A DNA stretch of 64,000 bases from DTWD01 sp963662965. Lineage in GTDB: Bacteria; Acidobacteriota; Vicinamibacteria; Vicinamibacterales; UBA8438. Below, piece after piece: positions 17,083-26,403 of this stretch. The stretch covers positions 1,674,001 through 1,738,000 of the forward strand of contig OY759970.1 of NCBI GenBank assembly GCA_963662965.1. Direction: 5' to 3'. The notes beneath the pieces were generated by a model. That model worked only from the letters and a program-made list of their open reading frames with translations, was not told the DNA's origin and ran no database searches. Within the stretch, counting starts at the first letter, position 1. Each line of letters begins with the position of its first letter. A program made the translations under genes and the position numbers.

Positions 17083-18762
17083 CTAGTACATCACGAACGC
17101 AAACAGCTGCGTACCGGCGGCGACCAGGACGTGCTGCCGCCCGTCGAGCAGGTAGGTCTGCGGCGCGTTGGAAATGTTGCCGATCCGCGTATTCCAGAGC
17201 AAGCTGCCATTCGCGGCATCGAACGCCACGAAGTTGCCGCTTCCGTCGCCCGTGAACACCAGGCCGCCGGCCGTGGTGAGGACGCCGGCGCCACCTCCGC
17301 CGCCTACCGGCCACGCGTGTCGCCAGACGGTCGCGCCCGTCCGGTAGTCGATGGCCGAGAAGGCGTTCCCGCCCGATCCGACGGTGACGCGGTCCTTGCC
17401 GCCGAGACCCATCGACCCGCGTGGATCGGGATCGGTCAGATACAGGAGGTTGAAGCCGTTGTTCTCCTGCGTGTAAAACAACCCGGTGTCCGGGTTGAAT
17501 GCCGGTGGCTGCCAGTTGGCGACGCCGCCCTCGACCGGTGACACCAGCGCGCCCGGAATGATCGCTTCCTTCTCCGGGGCGGGATTCGGCTCGCCGGTAT
17601 CACGAATATGGCTGGCCCAATTGGACGTGGCGCCGTACCGGCTCGTCGCGATATGCAAGCCGGTGACCCGGTCGACGGTAAAGAAGTAGCCGTTCCGCGC
17701 CGACGTCGATACGAGCTTGCGTGGCTCGCCGTTGATCATGCCGTCGATCAGGATCGGCGTCTGCGCCGAGTCCCAGTCGTGGGTGTCGTGGGGCGACGTT
17801 TGGAAGTGCCACGCCATCTCACCGGTGTCGACGTCGACGGCGATGAGGGTGCAGGTGAAGAGGTTGTCACCCGGGCGGGCCACCCCGGTGTAGCCAGGCG
17901 TCGGGTTGCCGGTGCCGAAGATGTAGTAGTTGGTCTCCGGATCGTACGCACCCGGCACCCAGACCTGTCCCCCGCCGTGTTGCGCGGCGTCGAGATTGGG
18001 CCAGGTGTCGAGGCCCGGATCGCCTGGCTGCATCGGGACCGTATAGAACCGCCACTGCAGCTCGCCCGTGTCCGGGTCGAACGACTGGAGAAAGCCGGGC
18101 GCATCGAGGTCGTTGCCGGTGCCAACCAGGATGTGGTCGCCGACGACGACCGGCGACATCGTCGAGAAATACTGCTCCTCGAAGCTCGCGATCTCCACGT
18201 GCCACCGCTCCTGGCCGGTCCGCGCGTCGAGCGAGACGAGGTAGTTGTCGACCGTCTCGAAGAACAGGTAGTTGTGCCACAGCGCCGCACCGCGGTTGCC
18301 GATGTGTGGGCCGCCCCGGGTCTTCCAGAAATAGTGCCAGCGTTCGACGCCGTCGCGCGCGTCGAGCGCCCAGACGTGGTCGGGCGCGGTCACATACAGC
18401 AGGTCGCCGACTTGCAGGATCGTGCCTTTGACGCGTTGCGCGCCAATGGTGAACTCGCCCGACCCCTCGCCGCCGACGAACGTCGGCGCATCGGCGCCGT
18501 CACCGTCGAGCGTCGCCGGCATGCCGGTGTCCATCTGTCGGGTCCACGCGAGCGTGAGCCGCTGGACGTTCTCCCTCGTCACTTGCGCGAGCTGACTGTA
18601 GCGGCGTCCGGTGTAGTCGCCGGAGTACGTCGGCCAGGAGTCCCTGAGCGGCTCGACGAGCGACGCTGGGTCGAGTCCATCCCCCGTTTGGCCGGCCAGA
18701 GTAACCGGCGGTCCCAGCGCGATGATCAGCGATGCGATGAACACGAGATGTCTAGCGCTCAT
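17083..18762 (-). CDS. PQQ-dependent (quinoprotein) alcohol dehydrogenase-type propeller protein
   Basis: A 559-residue exported quinoprotein with a signal peptide (1-24, ending TLAGQ). The eight-bladed propeller repeats are visible through recurring Trp-docking segments: ALDARDGVERWHYFW, SLDARTGQERWHVEI, AVDVDTGEMAWHFQT and AIDYRTGATVWRHAW. Conserved substrate/PQQ-side segments include WPNLDAAQHGGGQVW and DTHDWDS. The ATG overlaps the stop of the upstream cytochrome c gene in ATGA. A periplasmic dehydrogenase passing electrons to that cytochrome is the natural reading, with the substrate (an alcohol or sugar) undetermined. Confidence 0.9.
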   Translation of the reverse strand: MSARHLVFIASLIIALGPPVTLAGQTGDGLDPASLVEPLRDSWPTYSGDYTGRRYSQLAQVTRENVQRLTLAWTRQMDTGMPATLDGDGADAPTFVGGEGSGEFTIGAQRVKGTILQVGDLLYVTAPDHVWALDARDGVERWHYFWKTRGGPHIGNRGAALWHNYLFFETVDNYLVSLDARTGQERWHVEIASFEEQYFSTMSPVVVGDHILVGTGNDLDAPGFLQSFDPDTGELQWRFYTVPMQPGDPGLDTWPNLDAAQHGGGQVWVPGAYDPETNYYIFGTGNPTPGYTGVARPGDNLFTCTLIAVDVDTGEMAWHFQTSPHDTHDWDSAQTPILIDGMINGEPRKLVSTSARNGYFFTVDRVTGLHIATSRYGATSNWASHIRDTGEPNPAPEKEAIIPGALVSPVEGGVANWQPPAFNPDTGLFYTQENNGFNLLYLTDPDPRGSMGLGGKDRVTVGSGGNAFSAIDYRTGATVWRHAWPVGGGGGAGVLTTAGGLVFTGDGSGNFVAFDAANGSLLWNTRIGNISNAPQTYLLDGRQHVLVAAGTQLFAFVMY

Positions 18763-19586
18763 TTCAGTGTGGCCAGATAGGCGGTGACGTTGTGAATGTC
18801 GGGGTCGGCGTAGATCGTGAGCAGCGCCGTGTGGCGGGCCATCGGGTCGTCAACCTCGACGCGCGGTACGCCGCCGCGTCGTGTGAACGAGCGATGTCGG
18901 CCGTCGGTTGTGGTCAGTACCACGATGAAGTCGTCCAGACGCTCCAGGTGGCCCGAGACCCGCTCGCCCGTCGAATCGGTCACCGTCACGGTAATGGGCA
19001 GACGCGGCGCGGCGCGCGCGCGGCCGCGCACCCAGGTGTTTTGCAGTTCTTTCGGATCGGGGATCCGCGCGGCGATGCCTCTTAGATCGCCGCTCGCCGA
19101 GTGGCAGGACGCGCACGTCGCATCGAAGTACGCTTGTCCCGCCGCCGGATCACCGACGAGGATCTTGAGTTCGACTTCCTCGCCCAGTGGGGGTCCGCCC
19201 TGGCGGGATGCGGTGGCGAGGATGCTGTGAATGTAGATGGCGACCGCGCGCCCATCGTCTTCGGAGAGCGGCTGCGGCGGCATGCTGCCGCCGCCGAGGC
19301 TCGATTGGCCGTCGCGCATGACCGGCCACATCGCTTCGCCGTCGAGGTCGCCGAGCACGAGCTGCGAGCGCAGCAAGTTCGGCCCCCCGAGGTCGCCGCC
19401 GCGCAGATCGAGGCCGTGGCAGGCGCGACAGTTGATGCCGTAAAGCGTGCGCCCCCGCTCGACCACCGCCGGGTCGGCGGGTGGCCGTTGCAGGGCGGGG
19501 TACAGCCCCTGATTTTGCTGTGCTTGGGGTGCGACGGCCGCCAGGGACAACACCAAGGCGGTGGCGAGGCCGATCTGCGTGTTCAC
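18759..19586 (-). CDS. Diheme cytochrome c, electron acceptor for the quinoprotein
   Basis: A 275-residue exported protein starting at a GTG at 19586, placed directly before the signal peptide (NTQIGLATALVLSLAAVAPQAQ); the open frame extends to 19643 without homology and would overlap the divergent kinase remnant. It has two haem sites: CRACH near residue 57, with an axial Met candidate in GGSMPPQPL, and CASCH near 160. The region after the second site is beta-rich (VTVTDSTGERVSGHLERLDD). It overlaps the PQQ gene by four bases, so the two form a translationally coupled dehydrogenase-cytochrome operon. Confidence 0.88.
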   Translation of the reverse strand: MNTQIGLATALVLSLAAVAPQAQQNQGLYPALQRPPADPAVVERGRTLYGINCRACHGLDLRGGDLGGPNLLRSQLVLGDLDGEAMWPVMRDGQSSLGGGSMPPQPLSEDDGRAVAIYIHSILATASRQGGPPLGEEVELKILVGDPAAGQAYFDATCASCHSASGDLRGIAARIPDPKELQNTWVRGRARAAPRLPITVTVTDSTGERVSGHLERLDDFIVVLTTTDGRHRSFTRRGGVPRVEVDDPMARHTALLTIYADPDIHNVTAYLATLK

Positions 19587-19636
19587 CTGCGATGAGTGTA
19601 TCAAGACGGCCTGGGGCGTAAGATGGGGGCCTGGAC

Positions 19637-20149
19637 ATGTCATTTGAGGCTGGTACCACGATCGGCCCGTACGAAGTGACCGGCTCGCTCGGGGCTGGCG
19701 GCATGGGGGAGGTGTATCGGGCCCATGACAGCAAGCTGGACCGCGACGTGGCGCTGAAGGTGCTGCCGGAGGCGTTCACGTCCGATCCCGACCGCCTCGC
19801 TCGCTTCGAGCGCGAGGCGAAGGTGCTCGCCTCGTTAAATCATCCGAACATCGCCGCGATCCATGGCCTGGAGGACTTGGGCCGCCAACATGCGCTCGTC
19901 CTCGAATTGGTCGAGGGTCTGACGTTGGCCGACCTCGCCGCTCAAGGGCCGATGCCGGTCAAGGACGCCGTTCAGGGGCCCTATGCGATCCCGTTCAATA
20001 CCGGTCGCCACTACGATGTGTCGCCAGACGGAAGTCGGTTCCTATTACTGCGCGATGCCGGCGGGCCCGGTATGGAGGCGGCGCTGCCACAGATGACTAT
20101 CGTGCGCAACTGGTTCGAGGAGCTCGAGGCGCTGGTTCCCACGAACTGA
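19637..20149 (+). pseudogene. Ser/Thr kinase-TolB protein with large internal deletion
   Basis: The 170-residue frame starts as a perfect PknB-type kinase: GPYEVTGSLGAGGMGEVYRA (P-loop), VALKVLPEAF (catalytic Lys) and HPNIAAIHGLEDLGR. At about residue 118 (MPVKDAVQ) it jumps in frame to GPYAIPFNTGRHYDVSPDGSRF and the terminal TIVRNWFEELEALVPTN, which is the C-terminus of the TolB propeller that ends these acidobacterial kinases. The catalytic HRD and DFG regions, the transmembrane helix and most of the propeller are gone. A precise internal deletion of roughly 2 kb is inferred from family length. Confidence 0.85.
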
Positions 20150-20184
20150 AGATTCCGTGCGGCTTCGGTGGCTTCGCCGATCAC

Positions 20185-20958
20185 ATGAGTCGAACGCAAC
20201 GAATGACGGCAACGGCGCTCGCCCTCGGCTGCGTGGCGGCCGCGGCCGTGTCAGCCCAGCCGCGGTACGGCGACTGGGGGCGGCGGGAGCTGCCGTATCA
20301 CGGCGACGTCACCTTCGTTCGCCTAGCTTGGCAGCGGGGAACCTTCGGTGGACCGGTGTACGGTCGCGGCCCGAACTTCTGGCTCCACGAGTTCCCGCGA
20401 GCCGAGCAGCACCTGATGACGCTGCTCAGCGACTTCACGACGGTCGACACCAGGGCCGACGGCAGCCTGATCCTGACCCTCGACGACCCGCAGCTCTTCA
20501 AGTACCCGATCGCGCTGATGCAGGAGCCTGGATTCTGGAGCATGACCGACGAGGAGGCGGCGGCGCTCCGCGCCTACATGCTCAAGGGGGGCTTCGTCAT
20601 CTTCAACGATTTCGAAGGGCCGCAGTGGGACAACTTCGAGGCGCAGATGCGCCGCGTGTTGCCGGAGGGGCGGTGGATGCCGCTCGATGCGACGCACCGC
20701 ATCTTCAACTCGTTCTTCCACGTCGAGTCGATCGATCTGCCAAATCCGTACTACCATCACCTCGCCGGCCTGACGCCCGAGTACTTCGGCCTGTTCGAAG
20801 ACAACGATCCGGCCCGTCGCCTGATGGCGATTGCCAACTACAACACGAACCTCGCGGAGTACTGGCAGTCGGGCGGCACCGGTTTCTTTCCAATCGAGCC
20901 GATGAACAATGGCTTCGAACTCGGCATCAACTACATGATGTATGGCTTGACTCATTAA
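20185..20958 (+). CDS. DUF4159 exported protein
   Basis: A 257-residue protein with a signal peptide (1-25, ending VSAQP) and one DUF4159 domain: PNFWLHEFPRAEQHLMTLL, GGFVIFNDFEGPQWDNF, and the C-terminal FELGINYMMYGLTH. The fold is thought to be glutamine-amidotransferase-like, but no catalytic role is established. In other bacteria DUF4159 genes neighbour MoxR/DUF58 clusters; here it stands alone after the kinase remnant. A family B repeat in reverse orientation fills the gap to the convergent gene at 21049. Confidence 0.88.
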   Translation: MSRTQRMTATALALGCVAAAAVSAQPRYGDWGRRELPYHGDVTFVRLAWQRGTFGGPVYGRGPNFWLHEFPRAEQHLMTLLSDFTTVDTRADGSLILTLDDPQLFKYPIALMQEPGFWSMTDEEAAALRAYMLKGGFVIFNDFEGPQWDNFEAQMRRVLPEGRWMPLDATHRIFNSFFHVESIDLPNPYYHHLAGLTPEYFGLFEDNDPARRLMAIANYNTNLAEYWQSGGTGFFPIEPMNNGFELGINYMMYGLTH

Positions 20959-21052
20959 AGGGCGCGCACGGCGCGCCCCGCCGGCACGGAGTGGGACTGT
21001 GGGGTCCCCGCGAGGGCCGGCGGCGGGGTTCGGGGCAGCCAGTCCCGTCTAC
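20959..21052 (-). repeat. Dispersed repeat family B, copy 2
   Basis: Reverse-oriented copy between two convergent genes, starting after the DUF4159 stop with the palindrome GGCGCGCACGGCGCGCC and ending CAGTCCCGTCTA. Read on the minus strand, the TAGACGGG end supplies the TAG stop codon of the 21049-22047 gene. Its position suits a bidirectional terminator. Confidence 0.85.
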
Positions 21053-22047
21053 TTAATAGACGTCACCTTCTGGGTGTTCTTGCGCCGGGCACCGGCCATG
21101 ATGCCGGTCATCCCGTAGTTGCCTTCATGACAGGCATACTCGTAGAGCACGCCGTCGGTCCGCCGCATCGGGATCGCCGCCGTCCACGGGCGCGTGAAGT
21201 TGTTCGGATCCTCGATCGTGAACTCGTACATCACGGTGTCGGCGTCGAGGCGCGTGAAGCGCTCGATCAACTGCGTGTCCTTCGACGAGCCGGCGAAGTT
21301 CGTCTCGCGCGAGAAGTTCTTGGTCTCGACCACCAGCGTCTCGCCCTCCCAGTGACCGCGTGAGCTGCCGCTCCACTGCGGGACGTGTACGTGCGATTCG
21401 TCGATCGGAATGATCCGGACGTTATGGATGTGCTCGTTGAGCAGCGCCACATGCCCCGGCGCCTGGACGATGAGGACGTTGTTGTTGTACGAGCCAGGCC
21501 GCATCGGCGGACCGGCGTTCGACCCCATCAGACAGCGGTCCGTCAGGCTCCGGTCGGTGTAGTGGTCGGCGAAGCCGTTGCGGAGGTTCAGCCGGCGAAC
21601 CTGCCGCGATTCCCGGTAATCCGGCGTGTAGGGCACTCGCCCGTCCGGCGGATCGATGATGAGGGACGTCCGTTTGTCGCTAGTTAGCTCGATCCCTCGC
21701 TCGTACCAGAACTCGTTGTACGAGAGGACGCCGCCCTCTGCCCGCGACTGGTACCCGGCGCTTGGGGCGCCTGTGGTCGGGTCGAAGAGGTCGCGATTGA
21801 GACGGACCCGCTCCGACGCTTCGAACTGCACCGCTTCCTCGGCCGAGAGCGTGTCCTGCCCTTCGAGCGCCGTGGGGCGCTCCATCGGTGTCAGCGTGCG
21901 GAACGTAAAGATGCCCGAGATGTCCGGCTGGCCATCCGGCGTCCGCATCGGCGCGCCGGTATCGCCAGATTGAGCGACGACCAACGCGGGAACGGCCAGC
22001 ATGGCTGTCAGAACGACGATCAGCGCAACGCTTAGTCGGTGACTCAT
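21049..22047 (-). CDS. Exported protein of unknown function (TPDGQPDISGIFTFR family)
   Basis: A 332-residue protein starting at 22047 with an AGAGG site upstream and a signal peptide (1-26, ending VVAQ). Family signatures are TPDGQPDISGIFTFRTLTPMERP, the central GSNAGPPMRPGSYNNNVLIV, SSRGHWEGETLVVETKNF, and the terminal YACHEGNYGMTGIMAGAR. Proteins of this type are very frequent in Acidobacteriota and marine metagenomes but have no assigned role. Two decayed relatives lie in the same window at 24442-24788 and 52986-53536, making this the only intact member here. Its TAG stop is part of a family B repeat. Confidence 0.8.
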   Translation of the reverse strand: MSHRLSVALIVVLTAMLAVPALVVAQSGDTGAPMRTPDGQPDISGIFTFRTLTPMERPTALEGQDTLSAEEAVQFEASERVRLNRDLFDPTTGAPSAGYQSRAEGGVLSYNEFWYERGIELTSDKRTSLIIDPPDGRVPYTPDYRESRQVRRLNLRNGFADHYTDRSLTDRCLMGSNAGPPMRPGSYNNNVLIVQAPGHVALLNEHIHNVRIIPIDESHVHVPQWSGSSRGHWEGETLVVETKNFSRETNFAGSSKDTQLIERFTRLDADTVMYEFTIEDPNNFTRPWTAAIPMRRTDGVLYEYACHEGNYGMTGIMAGARRKNTQKVTSIK

Positions 22048-22125
22048 CTGATACCTCTTTTGATGCCGGTGTGCGCTCCCCATCCTACCCGAAACGAGGC
22101 GACTCCCACGCATCTTCAGCCGGCC

Positions 22126-24423
22126 TCAAAAGCGGAATAGCCGGTTGAATTTGATGATGAGGGCGCGATTGACCAACGCGGGAAACCGGCGCGTCTCAGT
22201 GTCCCGCTCCTCGTTCAGGACGATGAAGAGCTCGCTCCCGGGGCGGTACTCCCACCGAAAGCGGACGTTGGCCGAGACCGAGTCGAAGCTCGAGTTGTAC
22301 TGCACCAGCGCGCTCGCGAACATCAGCGGCGTCATCGTGTAGGTGACGCGCGTGCCGACCAGGTTGGTCGTGAACGATCCCTCCGGCAGGTCGACCCAGT
22401 TGATCGAGTAGGTCGGTTCGATCGAGAACTGGTCGGTCACGCTGATCCGGCCCCGGCTGAGACCGAGCGTCGTCTTGTGCCCGCTGAAGAACGTGCCGTG
22501 CTCTGCCGTCATGTTTCCCGAGAGTCGTCGCTGTTGGCCGAAGTTGTAGCCGAGGCGGAGATTGGCAAAGTCATAGCCGCCGACCGGGATGACGACGCCC
22601 GGCGCGATCGGGAACGGCTGGGGAAGGAACTCGTAGGTCTCGGTGCCGCCGATGGTGAGCTGGTCGCTGTTCTCCCACTCGATGTTGAAGTCGGCTTTGG
22701 TCTCGCGCGTCTCCACGACGCCGCTCAGGTTTTCGACATAGGCGAACGAGCCCATCCAGACGAAGCGGCGCACGAGGTCGATCGATGCCGGACGAGGGCT
22801 GAAGCGAAACTCGCCGAAGCTGCGGCGCATGTCGCGACGGCGCACGAATCCCACCTCTGGATTGAAGTCGTCGCCGACCAGCAGGTGCTCGAGCTGGAGC
22901 CCGTAGCGATCACCCGCGTAGTCGAGATGCCAGCGGTAGCTCGTGTCGTTGCCGGTCAGCGTCTTCGTCCGCGTCCGCGCCCAGTGGGTGTTGATCGTCA
23001 GGTCGTCGTAGAAGCCAAAGACGCCGTCGGCACCGTAGGCCTCGTTCGACCCGGTGCCGAGCTGGCTTTCCGAGCGGCCGGTGAACATGACGCCGACACT
23101 GCTGCGGCGGAGAACGTCGCGTCGCGCGCGCAGCACTGTGAAGTTGGTCGACGGCAGACCGCTCTCGCGGTCGTCGTCCGCCTGGATGTTGAGCGCGCCG
23201 AGCGTGAACGCTCCGACCCGTCCCGTCAGACGCCCCCCCGCCTGGAGCGGCACTTCCCACCCCTCGTTCAGTCCGATCCGTCGACTGTAGAAGAGGATCG
23301 GGGTGTCGCTCGCCCCGGCCGCCTGTCCACTCGTGGCCGCGCCCCCGAATCTGAAGGTGCCCTGGTTCTCAAGGAAGAACTCGCGCTTCTCGGGAAAAAA
23401 CAGGCTAAAACGCGTCAGGTTGACCTGTTGCTCGTCCGCCTCGACCTGGGCGAAGTCGGGGTTGTAGGTGATGTCGGCCGTCAGCCCCTGCGTGACACCG
23501 ACCTTGATGTCGATGCCGGCGTCGCCGTCAGCCTCGTTCGAGATGGACGGCTCCGCCGCGAAGTCGGTCGTCAAGTCGCCGATCACGTAGGGCTTCACCT
23601 CGAAGAGCCGGGAGACTCGAGGCGCCTCGAGACCGACCAACGAGGCGGCGAGCGAGGCGCGAAAGTGTCCGCGAAGCCCTTGCGCGGCCGACAGTGCCGT
23701 CAGATACGACGACTCGTTCTTCCGCCGATTGACGCGTCGCGCCTGAAAGCCCCAGACCTGTGGCCCGCCCCGTCGATACCGGAGTGACTTGAACGGCAGC
23801 GCCGCCTCCATCGTCCAGCCGCCGTCGAACCGGCCGACGGCGACGTCGTAGACCGGATTCCAGTCGATGTTGGGCTGCGATTCATTGGTCAGCTGCGCAT
23901 CGAGCCGGCCGCCGACCGCTGAGATCTCGAAAAGCACGACGTTGCGACGGTCGTAGAACGTGTCGAATGACCAGGCGAAGTTGTCATCGCGGACGATACG
24001 GGTGTTGTCGCGGCGCATCTCGCTGGCGATGATCCGGTCAGGCTCTGTTTCCCAGCAGCGCGCGACGACGTAGACGGTGTCGTCGTCGAAGAGCACCCAG
24101 ACCTCGGTCTTCTCCGTCGCCGGCGCGCCCTCGTCTGGGTCGTTCTGGATGAAGTCGGACATCGCCGCGACACCGGCATAGATCGCTTCGTCGAGCTCGC
24201 CGTCGATCCGGATCGGTTCGTCGACCCGGACCGCGCGGGCCGTGACGCGACCTTGTTCGTCGCGATTGATCACCTCTGGCGGGACCGGCGGCGGCGGTCC
24301 GTCGACCAGTGGGGGGAGACCCGGGACGTTCGTGGGCTGTTGTGCGGCGGGCTCGGCGGATGCCAGGAGGACGATCCCGGAGCAGAGCGCAATGCCGACG
24401 AGGCTGGGGCGACGAACGTTCAC
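22126..24423 (-). CDS. DUF5916 outer-membrane protein with CBM9-like N-terminal domain
   Basis: A 765-residue protein with a signal peptide (1-28, ending PAAQQ). After a proline-rich linker (PPLVDGPPPPVPPE), residues about 60-245 form a carbohydrate-binding-family-9-like domain (IRIDGELDEAIYAG, ALPFKSLRYR). The rest is the DUF5916 beta-barrel region with GLTADITYNPDFAQVEADEQ and FFPEKREFFLENQGTFRFG, closing with IIKFNRLFRF, a barrel-type aromatic terminus. The function is unknown; hydrolase annotations on this family are not proven. A longer relative with an added N-terminal domain is at 59914-62745. Confidence 0.88.
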   Translation of the reverse strand: MNVRRPSLVGIALCSGIVLLASAEPAAQQPTNVPGLPPLVDGPPPPVPPEVINRDEQGRVTARAVRVDEPIRIDGELDEAIYAGVAAMSDFIQNDPDEGAPATEKTEVWVLFDDDTVYVVARCWETEPDRIIASEMRRDNTRIVRDDNFAWSFDTFYDRRNVVLFEISAVGGRLDAQLTNESQPNIDWNPVYDVAVGRFDGGWTMEAALPFKSLRYRRGGPQVWGFQARRVNRRKNESSYLTALSAAQGLRGHFRASLAASLVGLEAPRVSRLFEVKPYVIGDLTTDFAAEPSISNEADGDAGIDIKVGVTQGLTADITYNPDFAQVEADEQQVNLTRFSLFFPEKREFFLENQGTFRFGGAATSGQAAGASDTPILFYSRRIGLNEGWEVPLQAGGRLTGRVGAFTLGALNIQADDDRESGLPSTNFTVLRARRDVLRRSSVGVMFTGRSESQLGTGSNEAYGADGVFGFYDDLTINTHWARTRTKTLTGNDTSYRWHLDYAGDRYGLQLEHLLVGDDFNPEVGFVRRRDMRRSFGEFRFSPRPASIDLVRRFVWMGSFAYVENLSGVVETRETKADFNIEWENSDQLTIGGTETYEFLPQPFPIAPGVVIPVGGYDFANLRLGYNFGQQRRLSGNMTAEHGTFFSGHKTTLGLSRGRISVTDQFSIEPTYSINWVDLPEGSFTTNLVGTRVTYTMTPLMFASALVQYNSSFDSVSANVRFRWEYRPGSELFIVLNEERDTETRRFPALVNRALIIKFNRLFRF

Positions 24424-24441
24424 GTCGTCAGATGTGGCACG

Positions 24442-24788
24442 TTAGCGTTCGCGCGCGGTCGCCGCGTCGTCCATTCGGGCGATTTTGAGGATGGCCGTCA
24501 TCCCGACGTTCCCCTCGTGGCAGGCGAACTCGAACATCGAACCGTCGGTTCGTGGCATCGTGATCTCGGCCGTCCATGGCTGCGTCCAGAGCGTGGCGTC
24601 GCGGTGCCGTAATTCCAGAGGCCTCGTAGGTCCGGAGCCCCCCACTCGGTGCGTGACGCGGCGGACTCGGCTGCCACCATCGCGACCGCCAGCGGCGCCA
24701 GCGCGACGGATCGGATAGCGAGCACAAGGCTTATGCGTCCGGAGCGCATGCGGCTCGTCTCGACGTTGTTGTAGAAAACGCGCATCAT
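24442..24788 (-). pseudogene. Remnant of the 21049-type exported family, internal deletion plus frameshift
   Basis: The N-terminal frame (ATG at 24788) encodes a signal-like region and then TEWGAPDLRGLWNYGTATP, the start of the family motif. The C-terminal frame encodes LWTQPWTAEITMPRTDG and FEFACHEGNVGMTAILKIAR, the family's last domain. About 200 residues between them are missing and the two ends are in different frames, so the gene is dead. It lies just upstream of the DUF5916 gene start. Confidence 0.8.
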
Positions 24789-24858
24789 CGCACTTCCGTT
24801 TCACCCGCACGGCCGGATGAGGAGTAGGATTGCCCCTATCAACCGAGGAGAGGGCAGT

Positions 24859-26010
24859 ATGACTGACTATCGATGGCTCGTTGTGAAGCGCGGATGCCTG
24901 GCGCTCGTGTCACTGTCGCTCGTGGCGGCGGTCGGCTGCGGGGGCGCGGAGATGGCGGCTCCTGAAGCAGAGATGGCCGCGGCCGCGGACCCCGGCACCA
25001 ACAGTGACCTCATGGATCGGCAGTTGCCGAATCCGACATCCGAGGTGATCACGCAGTGGGCCGCGCTTCCCGACGGTCGCACGTGGGGGTCAACGGCCGG
25101 CATCGACATCGGTCCTGATGGCCATGTGTGGGTCTATGACCGGTGCGGGGCCAACGGGCTCGACGGTGGTTGCGAGGCGAATCCGGACGTCGACCCCATC
25201 CTGAAGTACGACCGCAACACGGGCGAGGTTCTGGCGAACTTTGGCGCTGGGCTTCTCGTGCTGCCGCACGGCCTGCACGTCGACGACGATGGGAACGTCT
25301 GGGTGACGGACTCGCAGGGCAACGAAGCGGGGACCAAGGGACACCAGGTGATCAAGTTCAGCCCCGAAGGCGAAGTGCTCATGCGTCTCGGCGAGGCCGG
25401 CCAGCCCGGCAGTGGTCCGGGTCAGCTCAACGAGCCATGCGATGTGATCACCGCGCCGAACGGCCACATCTTCGTCTCCGACGGCCACAGCGGGCAGAGC
25501 CCCGACCCGCCCGAGGGGAGGACCGGGCGCATCCTCAAGTTCGACAGCGAGGGCAACTTCATCAAGCAGTGGGGCGAGATCGGGTTCCGGCCTGGTCAGT
25601 TCCGCACACCGCACGCGATGGAGTTCGATTCGCAAGGCCGTCTGTATGTGGCGGACCGCGGTAATCACCGTATCCAGATCTTCGACCAGGAAGGCGAGCT
25701 CCTCGAGATTTACCACAACTACAGCCGGATCAGCGGGCTGTTCATCACCGCCGACGACACGCTCTACGCGATCGACTCGGAGTCGAACGTCAATAATCAC
25801 CCTGGCTGGATGACCGGCGTTCGGATCGGACCAGCGGGTGAGGATCGGCTGACCGGCTTCGTCCCGCCGCACCCGCACGACACACGTGTACTGCAGGGCG
25901 TCGCGGGTGAAGGGGTCGCGGTCGATGAGGATGGCAACATCTACGCGGCCGAAGGGCCGGGCTCGCGTCCGACCGCCGGCGGCGGGCTAACGAAGTACCC
26001 GGCGAACTAA
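24859..26010 (+). CDS. NHL-repeat beta-propeller lipoprotein (peptidylglycine lyase-like)
   Basis: A 383-residue protein whose ATG at 24859 follows a strong GAGGAGAGGG ribosome-binding site. A lipoprotein-type signal ends at AAVGC. Six-bladed NHL propeller repeats are clear: IDIGPDGHVWVYDRCGANG, VLPHGLHVDDDGNVWVTDS, ITAPNGHIFVSDGH, FDSQGRLYVADRGNHRIQIF and VAVDEDGNIYAAEGPG. Resemblance to peptidyl-alpha-hydroxyglycine lyase propellers is general and does not prove that activity. It probably acts in the periplasm. A family B repeat follows the stop codon within 5 bp. Confidence 0.85.
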   Translation: MTDYRWLVVKRGCLALVSLSLVAAVGCGGAEMAAPEAEMAAAADPGTNSDLMDRQLPNPTSEVITQWAALPDGRTWGSTAGIDIGPDGHVWVYDRCGANGLDGGCEANPDVDPILKYDRNTGEVLANFGAGLLVLPHGLHVDDDGNVWVTDSQGNEAGTKGHQVIKFSPEGEVLMRLGEAGQPGSGPGQLNEPCDVITAPNGHIFVSDGHSGQSPDPPEGRTGRILKFDSEGNFIKQWGEIGFRPGQFRTPHAMEFDSQGRLYVADRGNHRIQIFDQEGELLEIYHNYSRISGLFITADDTLYAIDSESNVNNHPGWMTGVRIGPAGEDRLTGFVPPHPHDTRVLQGVAGEGVAVDEDGNIYAAEGPGSRPTAGGGLTKYPAN

Positions 26011-26014
26011 TATT

Positions 26015-26110
26015 CAGACGGGGCCTGCGGCCCCGAACCCCGCCGCCGGCACTCGCGCGGGGACCTCAGAGCCCCGCTCCGTGCCGGCGGGGGCACGCCG
26101 TGCGCGCCCT
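26015..26110 (+). repeat. Dispersed repeat family B, copy 3
   Basis: Starts CAGACGGGGCCTGCGGCCCC five bases after the NHL gene stop and ends with the CACGCCGTGCGCGCC palindrome-like segment. It has the same three-hairpin order as the other copies. Confidence 0.85.
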
Positions 26111-26152
26111 CGGCCCCTGTGATGCCGCGCGGCCGGGAGCCTTTTCTTTACT

Positions 26153-26238
26153 TTGACGGGGCTGGCTGCCCCGAGCCCCGTCTTGGCCGCTCGTGGGGAT
26201 CCCAAAGCCCCACGCCGCCCGGTCGCCGTGCGCGCCCG
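26153..26238 (+). repeat. Dispersed repeat family B, copy 4 (diverged)
   Basis: A second, less conserved B copy in tandem, 42 bp after copy 3 in the same orientation: TTGACGGGGCTGGCTGCCCC at the start and GCCGTGCGCGCCCG at the end. It ends 34 bp before the truncated VOC gene. Confidence 0.75.
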
Positions 26239-26271
26239 TTTTGTTGGACGGCGGACCCAGAAAAGAGGTCT

Positions 26272-26403
26272 ATGCGGATTCGGCATGCGAGCGTGTTCGT
26301 CGACGACCAGGCGAAAGCGCTGGCGTTCTACACCGATGTGCTTGGCTTCGTGAAAAAGGTCGACATGCCGATGGGCGAGTTCCGATGGCTCACCGTCAGG
26401 CCA
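26272..26403 (+). pseudogene. Truncated VOC (glyoxalase/bleomycin-resistance-like) gene
   Basis: From the ATG at 26272, with AGAGG four bases upstream, the first 42 residues are a good VOC N-terminus (MRIRHASVFVDDQAKALAFY, TDVLGFVKKVDMPMGEFRWL). Homology stops abruptly at WLTV, where the stop codon of the convergent gene (26404-26406) begins. The rest of the frame to 26577 is antisense to that gene. The 3' two thirds of the VOC gene have been lost. Confidence 0.8.
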
